Source: Acidipila sp. (lineage in GTDB: Bacteria; Acidobacteriota; Terriglobia; Acidiferrales; UBA7541). From it: a stretch of DNA of 34,538 nucleotides. The stretch spans positions 1-34,538 of the forward strand of contig JAAFGT010000051.1 in NCBI GenBank assembly GCA_010365215.1, in the 5' to 3' direction. The notes beneath the pieces were generated by a model. The model was not told where the DNA came from. It was given only the letters and a program-made list of their open reading frames with translations, and did no database searches. The translations under genes and the position numbers were made by a program. Shown here piece after piece: positions 1-6,824 of this stretch. Within the stretch, counting starts at the first letter, position 1. Each line of letters opens with the position of its first letter.

Positions 1-1
1 T

Positions 2-1042
2 GTCGGCGGACCCCTGGCGAACGTCATAGCCGCGGTGGTGCTGACAATTTTTCTATTCACGTGGCGCGGCATCCCGGAATCGCCGATCCTGAAACAGCCC
101 GCCGTAGTGGTGGGCGCGCTGAATAATTCACCCGCAGGGAAGGCCGGAGTACAGGCCGGCGACCGGCTGGTGGAGCTGGATGGCCGCCCGGTCTATACCT
201 GGGAAGATGCGCTCAACGTCAAGACCCTGGACCAGCCGGGCGCGCAACTTTCCGCCGTTTACAATCGCGCCGGCCAGAAGATTCATCTGGCCATCGCCGC
301 ACCCGGGCCGAGCGACGGATTCCGTGAGCGCCTGGGCTACCCGCTGGAACCTTTTGTAGTCTTTGAACCCACACCGGGCATGCCCGCGGAAAAGGCCGGG
401 CTGAAGTCGGACGACGAAATACTTTCCTTCAACGGCCAGCCGGTACTGAGCTGGTTCCAATTTGTCGAGGACGTGACGAACTCCGGCGGCCTACCGATCG
501 AATTGATGGTGCGGCGCGGCGACCAGCGCGTTGCGATTCACTTGCAGGCGGTCCAAGGGCAGCGCGCCGACGGCACCATGGGCTGGCAGATTGGCATCCA
601 TCCCTTTACCCCTGAAGTTTTCAGGCCGCTGCCGGTGCAGCAGGCTATCGTCGAAGGCGTGGTTGAAAACGGACGCAATGCGGGGATGATCGTTGGCGGC
701 ATTCTGCAACTGGTTCGCGGTCGGGTGTCCATGAAGGAACTGGAAGGCCCGGTGGGCATCACCCGTCACGCCGGCCGCGCCGCTAAACTGGGCATGCCTT
801 ACTTCCTGCATCTGCTGGCCATCATCAGCCTCAATCTGGCGTTGGTCAATCTGCTGCCGATTCCCATTCTCGACGGCGGACAACTGCTGCTGCTGGGACT
901 CGAAGGACTTTTCCGCCGCGAGTTCAGCATCGCTTTCAAGGAGCGCTTCGTGCAGGTGGGTTTGGTCTTCATCCTGCTGATTTTTGCCATCGTCATGTAC
1001 AATGACGTTCGCAAACTGGTGCCCACGCACTGGCTTAGCTGA
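2..1042 (+). CDS. rseP: RseP-like site-2 zinc metalloprotease, 5' end missing
   Basis: Membrane-embedded M50 protease that cuts transmembrane substrates such as anti-sigma factors. The frame is already open at base 2 and opens with a GPLAN motif, which in this family follows the first catalytic helix; the HExxH zinc site must therefore lie upstream of the window. Two PDZ domains can be read (about residues 30-85 and 110-185 of the visible part), the first with NSPAGKAGVQAGD and the second with PAEKAGLKSDDEI. The third conserved family motif, PIPILDGGQ, lies near the C-terminus and carries the zinc-ligand Asp, followed by a final hydrophobic helix. Two PDZ domains fit RseP rather than the single-PDZ Gram-positive RasP form. 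In many bacteria rseP sits with dxr, cdsA and bamA; those would lie off the left edge. The stop is followed by a 120-base gap before the Fur gene. Confidence 0.93.
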   Translation, partial: VGGPLANVIAAVVLTIFLFTWRGIPESPILKQPAVVVGALNNSPAGKAGVQAGDRLVELDGRPVYTWEDALNVKTLDQPGAQLSAVYNRAGQKIHLAIAAPGPSDGFRERLGYPLEPFVVFEPTPGMPAEKAGLKSDDEILSFNGQPVLSWFQFVEDVTNSGGLPIELMVRRGDQRVAIHLQAVQGQRADGTMGWQIGIHPFTPEVFRPLPVQQAIVEGVVENGRNAGMIVGGILQLVRGRVSMKELEGPVGITRHAGRAAKLGMPYFLHLLAIISLNLALVNLLPIPILDGGQLLLLGLEGLFRREFSIAFKERFVQVGLVFILLIFAIVMYNDVRKLVPTHWLS

Positions 1043-1162
1043 TGTAGCGCCGGCGTCCTTCCTGCCGGGTCTCTTTCCGGCCGTGGGTGCTGTGGAGGCA
1101 AGTTCCCCGAACGGGAGCGATCGATGCGCCCGGCTTGAGGGTTCGCCTCTCCCGACTTGTCC

Positions 1163-1672
1163 ATGTCCGCAACCTCTGCTGCACGCATTTCTCGCGGTGA
1201 ACGCCTTAACGCCGGCGAAAAACCCGGCCGCCTGGGCAGTGAACTGGCCACGCGCGGTATCCGCCTGACCCGCCAGCGTAGAGTGATTCTCCACGTAATG
1301 GATACGGCGCAGCGTCACCTGGACGCCGCGGAGATTCTCGACCGCGCCCGCAAGATCGACTCGCAAGTTCACGCCGTTACCGTTTATCGCACCCTCGATC
1401 TGCTCAAACAGCTGGGCCTGATCGACGAGCTGGATCTGCTGCACATCCGCGGCGACCGCCATTACTACGAAAGCCATGGCCCGCGCGATCACATCCACAT
1501 CGCCTGCCTGCATTGCGGCAAGGTCCGCGAGTACGAAAGCGCGCTTTTCGAAGAGCTGAAAAAACGCATCGAGCGCGAGTTCGACATGAAAATCAGCGTT
1601 ACCCGCACGGAAATTGGCGGATACTGTCTCTCCTGCGCGGAGGAGCTGGCCTCGCAGAAGAAGCGCCCTTAG
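1163..1672 (+). CDS. Fur-family metal-dependent transcriptional regulator
   Basis: DNA-binding repressor of the Fur/PerR/Zur superfamily. The winged helix spans about residues 25-95, with the recognition-helix signature HAVTVYRTLDLL. The C-terminal dimerisation domain holds the metal-site stretch HGPRDHIHIAC and two structural zinc CxxC pairs (CLHC near residues 115-118 and CLSC near 155-158). The length of 169 residues is slightly longer than usual because of a roughly 20-residue basic N-terminal extension. The start is uncertain: the ATG at 1163 is chosen over a TTG two codons earlier, and neither has a good ribosome binding site (a GAGGG at about 1137 is rather far). Whether it senses iron, zinc or peroxide cannot be told from motifs alone. 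It stands between rseP and the MocR gene, about 140 bases before the latter. Confidence 0.9.
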   Translation: MSATSAARISRGERLNAGEKPGRLGSELATRGIRLTRQRRVILHVMDTAQRHLDAAEILDRARKIDSQVHAVTVYRTLDLLKQLGLIDELDLLHIRGDRHYYESHGPRDHIHIACLHCGKVREYESALFEELKKRIEREFDMKISVTRTEIGGYCLSCAEELASQKKRP

Positions 1673-1758
1673 CGGTGCCCATCCCCGAAACCAATAAGTT
1701 CCGAACGGAATCGCGGTAGGCCCCGGCTCCGGCCCGGGCTAAGCCGGCGGGAGACATA

Positions 1759-1812
1759 TTGGCTCTTTTGAGCAGGCCAAACCCGTGTAGAGTGGTGGCT
1801 GGAGAGAGCCAA
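1759..1812. promoter_or_regulatory. Inverted repeat overlapping the MocR gene start
   Basis: A perfect 8-base inverted repeat, TTGGCTCT at 1759-1766 and AGAGCCAA at 1805-1812, flanks the region just upstream of the MocR-type gene; the right arm overlaps the Shine-Dalgarno and the A of the ATG. A third partial copy (GGCCAA, 1775-1780) lies between. The spacing of the arm centres is about 46 bases. I infer an autoregulatory operator; chance occurrence cannot be excluded. Confidence 0.35.
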
Positions 1813-3410
1813 TGCTGCCACTGCAACTCCAACCCGAAAGTCACATCCCGCTGTACCTGCAGATTCGCGACCAGCTTCGCGCTATGGTGCACAGCGGCGA
1901 GCTGCGCCCGGGCGACCGCATTCCCGCCAGCCGCGAGCTGGCCCAGCACCTTCGCGTGCATCGCACCACGGTGGCCAACGCCTATGCCGAGCTGGAGTCC
2001 GATGGCCTGATCCAGGGGCATGTCGGGCGCGGCACCTTTATCCGTGAAGAGCCTTCTTTTCCCGGGCACAACGGAAAAGCAAATGGCCTTGGCAATGGCT
2101 CATCGACTCCGGCTTTTGCTCCTCCCGCGCTCGCTCCCGCGAACGGCCAGGTGCGCTGGGAAACTCTGTTTGCCGACGAGCGTGGCGAAGAAGCTCTTTC
2201 GCGTCTCACGCCAACCGTTCCCCCCGGAGCAATTTCATTCATCGTAGCCCGGCCGGCGGCCGAATTTTTTCCTATCGATAAACTGAGCACCTGCGTGCAG
2301 TCCGCGTTGAAAAATGACGGCCCGCGCATTCTCCAGCTGGGCTCCTCCGACGGGTACGCCCCGCTCAAGCGCGTAGTCGCCGAGATGTTGAAAGGCGAGG
2401 ACATCAAGGTACGGGATGACCAGATCCTGATTACTTCGGGCTGCCAGCAGGCTCTGGATCTGCTGTCCAAAGCTTTCCTGCGCCCCGGCGATTCGGTGAT
2501 TCTTGAGAACCCAACTTATCCGGGCGCTCTCGCCGTTTTCTCGGCGGCGCGTGTGCGCTGCCTGGGCGTCAACGTGCGCACGGAATCGAGCGACTCGGCC
2601 GGGGCGGGCATGGATCTGGAGGCGCTGGAAACCACGCTGGTTCAGAACCGCGTAAAGCTCATCGTGGTCACGCCGGATTTCCAGAGCCCCACCGGCACCA
2701 CCATGCCGGTGAGCGCGCGCAAGAGGCTATTGGAGCTGGCCACCCGTCACCAGGTGCCCGTGGTGGAAGATCATATTTATGCCAGCCTGTATTTCCGCGG
2801 CGAACCGCTGCCCTCGCTCAAGTCGCTCGATCGCTCGGGGATCGTGATTCACATCGACAGTTTTTCGAAAGTCGCTTTTCCCGGCTTGCGCGTGGGCTGG
2901 TGCGTGGCCCCGGAAAAGGTGATCGACCGGCTGCGCCTGGTGAAGCAGTACACCGACCTGCACACCGATCAATTGGCGCAAGCCACCGTGGCCGAGTTCG
3001 TGCAGCAGGGATTTTTCGAGAAACACCTCAAGGCCATGCGGCGCGTTTATGCCCGGCGCCTGGAGGTGCTGCTGGCCAGCTTGAAGCGGTACATGCCCGA
3101 AGGCGTGCAGTGGACGCAGCCCCAGGGCGGCATGTGCCTGTGGGTGACTCTGCCCCCGGGATATGACGCCAGCGAGCTTTCCGTGCACGCCCGCGAGCGT
3201 GGCGTGTTGTTCAGCCCCGGCCGATATTTTTACGTTCAGGTTCCGCGCCCTAACGCCTTCCGGTTGGGCTTCGCCGGTGTGGAAGAAAAAAAGATTGCCC
3301 GCGGCATTGAGATCCTCGGCGAGGAGCTGCGGATGGAAATGCGCAGGCGCCAGCGCGGCAATGGACGCGGCAGTGCACGCCCCTATGAAACGCGCATGGC
3401 TCTGGTTTAA
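1812..3410 (+). CDS. MocR/PdxR-type regulator (GntR HTH + class I aminotransferase fold)
   Basis: Transcription factor that senses pyridoxal phosphate or an amine through a catalytically repurposed aminotransferase domain. The N-terminal GntR winged helix (about residues 1-78) shows IPLYLQIRDQL and PASRELAQHLRVHRTTVANAY. A low-complexity linker (about 80-110) leads to a fold-type I domain with SGCQQALDLLSKA, NPTYPG, TPDFQSPTGT, D320-x-x-Y323 (EDHIY) and the PLP-binding lysine K353 in SFSKVAFPGLRVGW. The C-terminal carboxylate-binding Arg appears in NAFRLGFAG. GGAGAGAG at 1801-1808 supports the ATG at 1812. Length (532) is slightly above the usual 450-500 because of the linker. Because pdxS and pdxT follow within 2 kb on the same strand, a PdxR-like role controlling vitamin B6 synthesis is the best inference; PdxR genes are more often divergent from pdxST. 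It could instead regulate another amine pathway. Confidence 0.92.
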   Translation: MLPLQLQPESHIPLYLQIRDQLRAMVHSGELRPGDRIPASRELAQHLRVHRTTVANAYAELESDGLIQGHVGRGTFIREEPSFPGHNGKANGLGNGSSTPAFAPPALAPANGQVRWETLFADERGEEALSRLTPTVPPGAISFIVARPAAEFFPIDKLSTCVQSALKNDGPRILQLGSSDGYAPLKRVVAEMLKGEDIKVRDDQILITSGCQQALDLLSKAFLRPGDSVILENPTYPGALAVFSAARVRCLGVNVRTESSDSAGAGMDLEALETTLVQNRVKLIVVTPDFQSPTGTTMPVSARKRLLELATRHQVPVVEDHIYASLYFRGEPLPSLKSLDRSGIVIHIDSFSKVAFPGLRVGWCVAPEKVIDRLRLVKQYTDLHTDQLAQATVAEFVQQGFFEKHLKAMRRVYARRLEVLLASLKRYMPEGVQWTQPQGGMCLWVTLPPGYDASELSVHARERGVLFSPGRYFYVQVPRPNAFRLGFAGVEEKKIARGIEILGEELRMEMRRRQRGNGRGSARPYETRMALV

Positions 3411-3416
3411 TGGTGA

Positions 3417-3926
3417 ATGAAAAGGGGCATGGTGGACGCTGACAAACCGACGCGCGAGGAGCAGACACAGAACTACCAGCGCCCGGCGAACGCCTGCTTC
3501 GGTTGCGGTGAATCCAATGCCGCGGGAATGGGCCTGGTCTTCGAGCGTGACGCTGCCGCGCAGCGTGTGCGCGGACGGTTCCGCCTCTCGTCGCGCTATC
3601 AAGGCGGCTCGGGAATGATTCACGGGGGTATAATCGCCCTGGTGCTCGATGAAGCTCTGGGCAAGGTTTGCGGTTTCTATGATGTGCGCGCCGTGACCGC
3701 TGAGCTCAACGTGGAATATCTGCGCCCGGTGAAGGTAGACGAGGAAATTATGGTGGAAGCCTTCCTGGCGGAGCGCAAGGAGCGCAACCTGTTTCTAGAA
3801 GGTGAAATTCGAGATACTACGGGGCGCGTGCTGGCGCGAGGCCGGGGCCGCTTCGTGGTGGTGGACCCGGAAAGTTACCGTCGCGTGGCCGGGCTGGCGA
3901 CGCCGGAAGCAGCTCAAAAGGCTTGA
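3417..3926 (+). CDS. PaaI-like hotdog-fold acyl-CoA thioesterase
   Basis: Small hotdog-fold protein, probably a cytosolic acyl-CoA thioesterase. The 4HBT/PaaI signature HGGIIALVLDEALGKV lies at about residues 65-80, followed by a central strand (TAELNVEYLRPV) and a C-terminal sheet, both typical. Residues 20-30 (NACFGCGESNAAGMGL) match the N-terminal CFGCG-x-NP-x-GL motif common in this subfamily. The start is uncertain: ATG 3417 lies 6 bases after the MocR stop with no clear Shine-Dalgarno; ATG 3429 is an alternative. The tight spacing indicates co-transcription with MocR and probably pdxST. No link between a thioesterase and PLP synthesis is established, so substrate is unknown. Confidence 0.85.
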   Translation: MKRGMVDADKPTREEQTQNYQRPANACFGCGESNAAGMGLVFERDAAAQRVRGRFRLSSRYQGGSGMIHGGIIALVLDEALGKVCGFYDVRAVTAELNVEYLRPVKVDEEIMVEAFLAERKERNLFLEGEIRDTTGRVLARGRGRFVVVDPESYRRVAGLATPEAAQKA

Positions 3927-3936
3927 AAATTAAATT

Positions 3937-3958
3937 CGATTTTTGCCGAACGATTTTA
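3937..3958 (+). repeat. Short direct repeat upstream of pdxS
   Basis: CGATTTT occurs at 3937-3943 and again at 3951-3957, with a 14-base period, in the 49-base AT-rich gap before pdxS. Direct repeats are known binding sites for some PdxR proteins, so this is recorded as a possible site, but the repeat is short and may be chance. Confidence 0.2.
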
Positions 3959-3975
3959 TTCAGGGGAGAAAGCAG

Positions 3976-4866
3976 ATGAGCACAACCGATGACAATGTCT
4001 GGCGCGTGAAGGTGGGATTGGCAGAAATGCTCAAAGGCGGCGTGATTATGGACGTCACCAACGCGCAGCAAGCCACGATCGCGGAAAAATCCGGCGCCTG
4101 CGCGGTGATGGCGCTGGAACGAGTGCCTGCCGACATCCGCAAGGAAGGCGGAGTAGCGCGCATGGCCTCCACCAAAGTGATTCGCGGAATCATGTCCGCG
4201 GTCTCCATTCCGGTCATGGCGAAAGTCCGCATCGGCCACTTTGCCGAAGCTCAGGTGCTGGAAGCGCTGAAAGTGGATTTCATCGACGAAAGTGAAGTGC
4301 TCACGCCCGCGGACGAAGAACACCACGTGTGGAAGCACAATTTCCGGGTGCCGTTCGTATGCGGGGCGCGTAACCTGGGCGAGGCTCTGCGGCGCATCGC
4401 CGAGGGCGCAGCCATGATCCGCACCAAGGGTGAAGCCGGCTCCGGCAACATCGTCGAGGCGGTGCGCCACATGCGCGCGCTGGTCAACGACATCAAGCGC
4501 ATCGCCACGCTCGGCGAAGACCAGTTGATGCATGAGGCCAAAACGACCGGCGCGCCGCTGGAGCTGATCCAGTACGTTGCCAAAAACGGCAAGCTGCCCG
4601 TCCCCAATTTTTCCGCAGGCGGAATTGCCACGCCGGCCGATGCGGCCCTGGTGCTGCAGCTTGGAGCCGAAGCGGTGTTCGTCGGCTCGGGCATCTTCAA
4701 ATCGAGCGACCCGGAGACCCGGGCTCGCGCCATCGTCAAAGCCACCACGCATTTCCGCGATCCTAAAGCGGTGCTGGAAGCCTCGGAAGAGCTCGGCGAG
4801 GCCATGCGTGGCCTGGACATCCGCCAACTCGACGAAAAAGAATTACTGCAAACCCGAGGCTGGTAG
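3976..4866 (+). CDS. pdxS: Pyridoxal 5'-phosphate synthase subunit PdxS
   Basis: Synthase subunit that builds PLP from ribose 5-phosphate, glyceraldehyde 3-phosphate and ammonia delivered by PdxT, in the DXP-independent pathway. The length of 296 residues is standard. Key residues are visible: D26 in GGVIMDVTN, the Schiff-base lysine K83 in [10 protein letters not shown], and K151 in [12 protein letters not shown], which match D24, K81 and K149 of the Bacillus enzyme. The phosphate-binding motif [14 protein letters not shown] and the strand [11 protein letters not shown] are intact. GGGGAGAA at 3963-3970, five bases ahead, fixes the ATG at 3976; the frame remains open upstream to a TTG at 3943, which lacks such support. 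pdxT follows after 83 bases. Confidence 0.98.
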   Translation: MSTTDDNVWRVKVGLAEMLKGGVIMDVTNAQQATIAEKSGACAVMALERVPADIRKEGGVARMASTKVIRGIMSAVSIPVMAKVRIGHFAEAQVLEALKVDFIDESEVLTPADEEHHVWKHNFRVPFVCGARNLGEALRRIAEGAAMIRTKGEAGSGNIVEAVRHMRALVNDIKRIATLGEDQLMHEAKTTGAPLELIQYVAKNGKLPVPNFSAGGIATPADAALVLQLGAEAVFVGSGIFKSSDPETRARAIVKATTHFRDPKAVLEASEELGEAMRGLDIRQLDEKELLQTRGW

Positions 4867-4949
4867 GCAGCCCAGGCACTCTTGCCTGTGCTCGCTGCTC
4901 ACGGCTACATTTTAAAGCCTTGCCCGAGTTCCTTTGGCAGTGAATAACC

Positions 4950-5516
4950 ATGAAAATTGGTGTGCTTGCGGTTCAGGGAGACTTCGAAGCTCACGGCAAG
5001 ACGCTGGAGCGCCTCGGCGTGCATCCGTGGTTCGTGCGCCGAGCATCGGACATGGAGAGCTTGCAAGGTATTATTCTTCCCGGAGGCGAGAGCACCACGC
5101 AATGGAAATTCTTGCAGGCCGAAGGGCTCGACCGCGCGTTGTGCCAGGGCGCTGCGGGCGGCATGGCGATTTTTGGAACGTGCGCGGGGGCTATCCTGCT
5201 GGCCAAAGAGGTTCGCAATCCTGCGCAGGAATCGCTGGGGCTGCTTGACGTGGTGCTTTCCCGCAACGGCTACGGCCGCCAGGTGGATAGCGATGTGCGC
5301 TTCGGTGAATCCAAGCTGAGCGCCGAGGCACTGGAGATGGTTTTTATTCGCGCGCCGATTTTTGAGGAGATGGGTCCGGAAGTGAAAGTTTTGGCCGAAA
5401 ACGAAGGCAAGCCGGTGATGGTTCAGCAGGGTAAGGTGCTGGCCTCTACCTTTCATCCCGAATTGACAGGGGACAGCACGGTGCACGAATATTTTTTGAA
5501 ATTGGCCGGCAATTAA
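4950..5516 (+). CDS. pdxT: Pyridoxal 5'-phosphate synthase glutaminase subunit PdxT
   Basis: Class I glutamine amidotransferase that hydrolyses glutamine and channels ammonia to PdxS. At 188 residues it has the normal length. The N-terminal IGVLAVQGDFEAH, the oxyanion motif LPGGEST (43-49), the nucleophile C78 in FGTCAGAILLA and the His/Glu pair H169/E171 in TFHPEL are all present, so the triad is complete. The downstream gene starts on the base after its stop, so the two are presumably translated from one message. PdxS and PdxT form the 12:12 PLP synthase complex in the cytosol. Confidence 0.98.
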   Translation: MKIGVLAVQGDFEAHGKTLERLGVHPWFVRRASDMESLQGIILPGGESTTQWKFLQAEGLDRALCQGAAGGMAIFGTCAGAILLAKEVRNPAQESLGLLDVVLSRNGYGRQVDSDVRFGESKLSAEALEMVFIRAPIFEEMGPEVKVLAENEGKPVMVQQGKVLASTFHPELTGDSTVHEYFLKLAGN

Positions 5517-5951
5517 ATGGGACCGAACACTCCTAGTCGCGTTCTTTTTGTCTGTATCGGCAACGCCTGCCGCAGCCAGATGGCGGAAGCCTTAGCCCGG
5601 CATCATGCCTCTGACATCATCGAGGCCACGAGCGCGGGCATCTCTCCATTGGGCTCTATCCCCGACGCCACGCGCCAAATTCTACTCGAGCGCGGTGTGG
5701 ACATCGGCACGCAGCGCTCGAAAGGCCCAAGCGAAGTGGACATCGGTGCCACCGACGTGATCGTCAATATGACCGGGATTCCGGGTAAATCTCTTTTTCA
5801 GCCGCACCTGGAAATTGAAGACTGGGATATCGACGACCCTTACCAGGAGAGCATGGCTGTTTACCGCAGGGTTTGCGACGACGTGCAAGAGAAAGTGCTC
5901 GACCTGGCGAAACGCTTGCGCGCTCGCCACGCCTCCGCAAAGACCGCCTAG
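5517..5951 (+). CDS. Low-molecular-weight protein tyrosine phosphatase-like protein
   Basis: Member of the LMW-PTP/arsenate reductase superfamily. The P-loop C13-x5-R19 (VCIGNACRSQMAEA) sits at the N-terminus, and the general-acid motif appears as DIDDP (D106/D107-P108). Only Cys13, Cys18 and Cys120 are present: the Cys82/Cys89 redox pair used by thioredoxin-coupled ArsC is lacking, the matching region being MTGIPGKSLFQPHLEIED. This argues for a phosphatase, or a glutaredoxin/mycothiol-type reductase, over a thioredoxin-linked arsenate reductase. The ATG abuts the pdxT stop with no spacer. Length 144 is normal for the family. Co-transcription with pdxT suggests, but does not show, a link to phosphorylated vitamers or to PdxST regulation. 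Confidence 0.85.
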   Translation: MGPNTPSRVLFVCIGNACRSQMAEALARHHASDIIEATSAGISPLGSIPDATRQILLERGVDIGTQRSKGPSEVDIGATDVIVNMTGIPGKSLFQPHLEIEDWDIDDPYQESMAVYRRVCDDVQEKVLDLAKRLRARHASAKTA

Positions 5952-6009
5952 CTTTCCGTTTGCTTTTTCCTCCGCACCGGGCACACCATAGGGCTTCAAC
6001 GGAGGTCTT

Positions 6010-6690
6010 TTGCAACGCCAGCGTACCAGCGTCTCGCAGGAAGACTACCTGAAGGCCATCTGGGACATCCTTCAAGAAGAGCAGGAGCCGATCAGCGCGC
6101 GCCTGGCGGAAGAGTTGCAAGTCACGCCTCCTGCGGTGGCGGCAGCGCTCAAGCGCATGGCGCGCGACGGCTACCTGCGCGTGGAGCGCAACGGGCGCAT
6201 TCGCCTGACCGCCAAGGGCACGGCGCGGGCCGAACAGCTTGCGCTGCGCCACCGCCTGGCGGAAAAGCTGCTCACCGACGTGATCGGCCTGGACTGGTCC
6301 CGCGCGCACGAAGAGGCGGAACGCCTGGAGCACGGGATATCCGAAGAAGTGGCCGCGCTGCTCTTGAAGCGCTTCGGGCGCGGCAGCGCGTGCCCGCATG
6401 GCGTGCCGCTGCTGGGAGGCCTCTCGCGTCTGCGGCGCTCCAACGGCGCCCGGCCGCTGGCCGACGCGCCCATCGGCGGAACCGTGGAAGTTCTTCGCGT
6501 AGCCGAGAAGGATCCCAAGTTTCTCGATTTTGTTTCCGGTCTGAAGTTGCGCCCTGGCGCCCGTGCACGCGTTCGCCACCGCGAGTACGACGAAACCATG
6601 ACCATCGAAATTGCCGGCCGCGGCGGCGCCCCCATTCATCTAGGCAAGCCCGCAACTACGCGCATCTGGGTTCGCGTTATACCGGACTAG
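6010..6690 (+). CDS. DtxR/MntR-family metal-dependent repressor
   Basis: Metal-responsive repressor with three parts: winged helix (about 1-68, with QVTPPAVAAALKRM as recognition helix), dimerisation/metal domain (about 70-140, HRLAEKLLTDVIGL and HGISEEVA) and a C-terminal SH3/FeoA-like domain (about 150-222). Metal ligands can be aligned: H81, E85, H100, E107 and H108 are kept, while the DtxR Met10 position is Asp (D12 in QEDYL) and Cys102 is Glu (E104). Asp and Glu at these places are the MntR pattern, so manganese sensing is a reasonable inference despite the DtxR-like length (226). The TTG start at 6010 is supported by GGAGGT at 6001-6006. It follows the phosphatase gene by 58 bases and may belong to that transcription unit. 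Confidence 0.9.
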   Translation: MQRQRTSVSQEDYLKAIWDILQEEQEPISARLAEELQVTPPAVAAALKRMARDGYLRVERNGRIRLTAKGTARAEQLALRHRLAEKLLTDVIGLDWSRAHEEAERLEHGISEEVAALLLKRFGRGSACPHGVPLLGGLSRLRRSNGARPLADAPIGGTVEVLRVAEKDPKFLDFVSGLKLRPGARARVRHREYDETMTIEIAGRGGAPIHLGKPATTRIWVRVIPD

Positions 6691-6707
6691 CACGCACTTG
6701 CGAGATG

Positions 6708-6737
6708 TTGCCAAATTGCGGTACAGGCGACTATTAT
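6708..6737 (+). promoter_or_regulatory. Sigma70-type promoter of the aldehyde dehydrogenase gene
   Basis: TTGCCA (6708-6713), an 18-base spacer and TATTAT (6732-6737); each hexamer matches the consensus at five of six positions. Transcription would start near 6744, giving a leader of about 80 bases. Confidence 0.6.
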
Positions 6738-6824
6738 GGCCTAGCACCGCTGCCATCCTGAGAAGCAGCTTTTCTGATTTTGAATTGCGCTCGATACGAA
6801 TGACACCGTGATGGAGGAAGAAAA

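Noticed and set aside
3943-3975. Upstream TTG start for pdxS
   Set aside because: The ATG at 3976 has a strong Shine-Dalgarno and gives the standard family length; the extra 11 residues have no counterpart.
5517-5951. Thioredoxin-coupled arsenate reductase
   Set aside because: The two additional redox cysteines of that class are missing and no ars genes are near.
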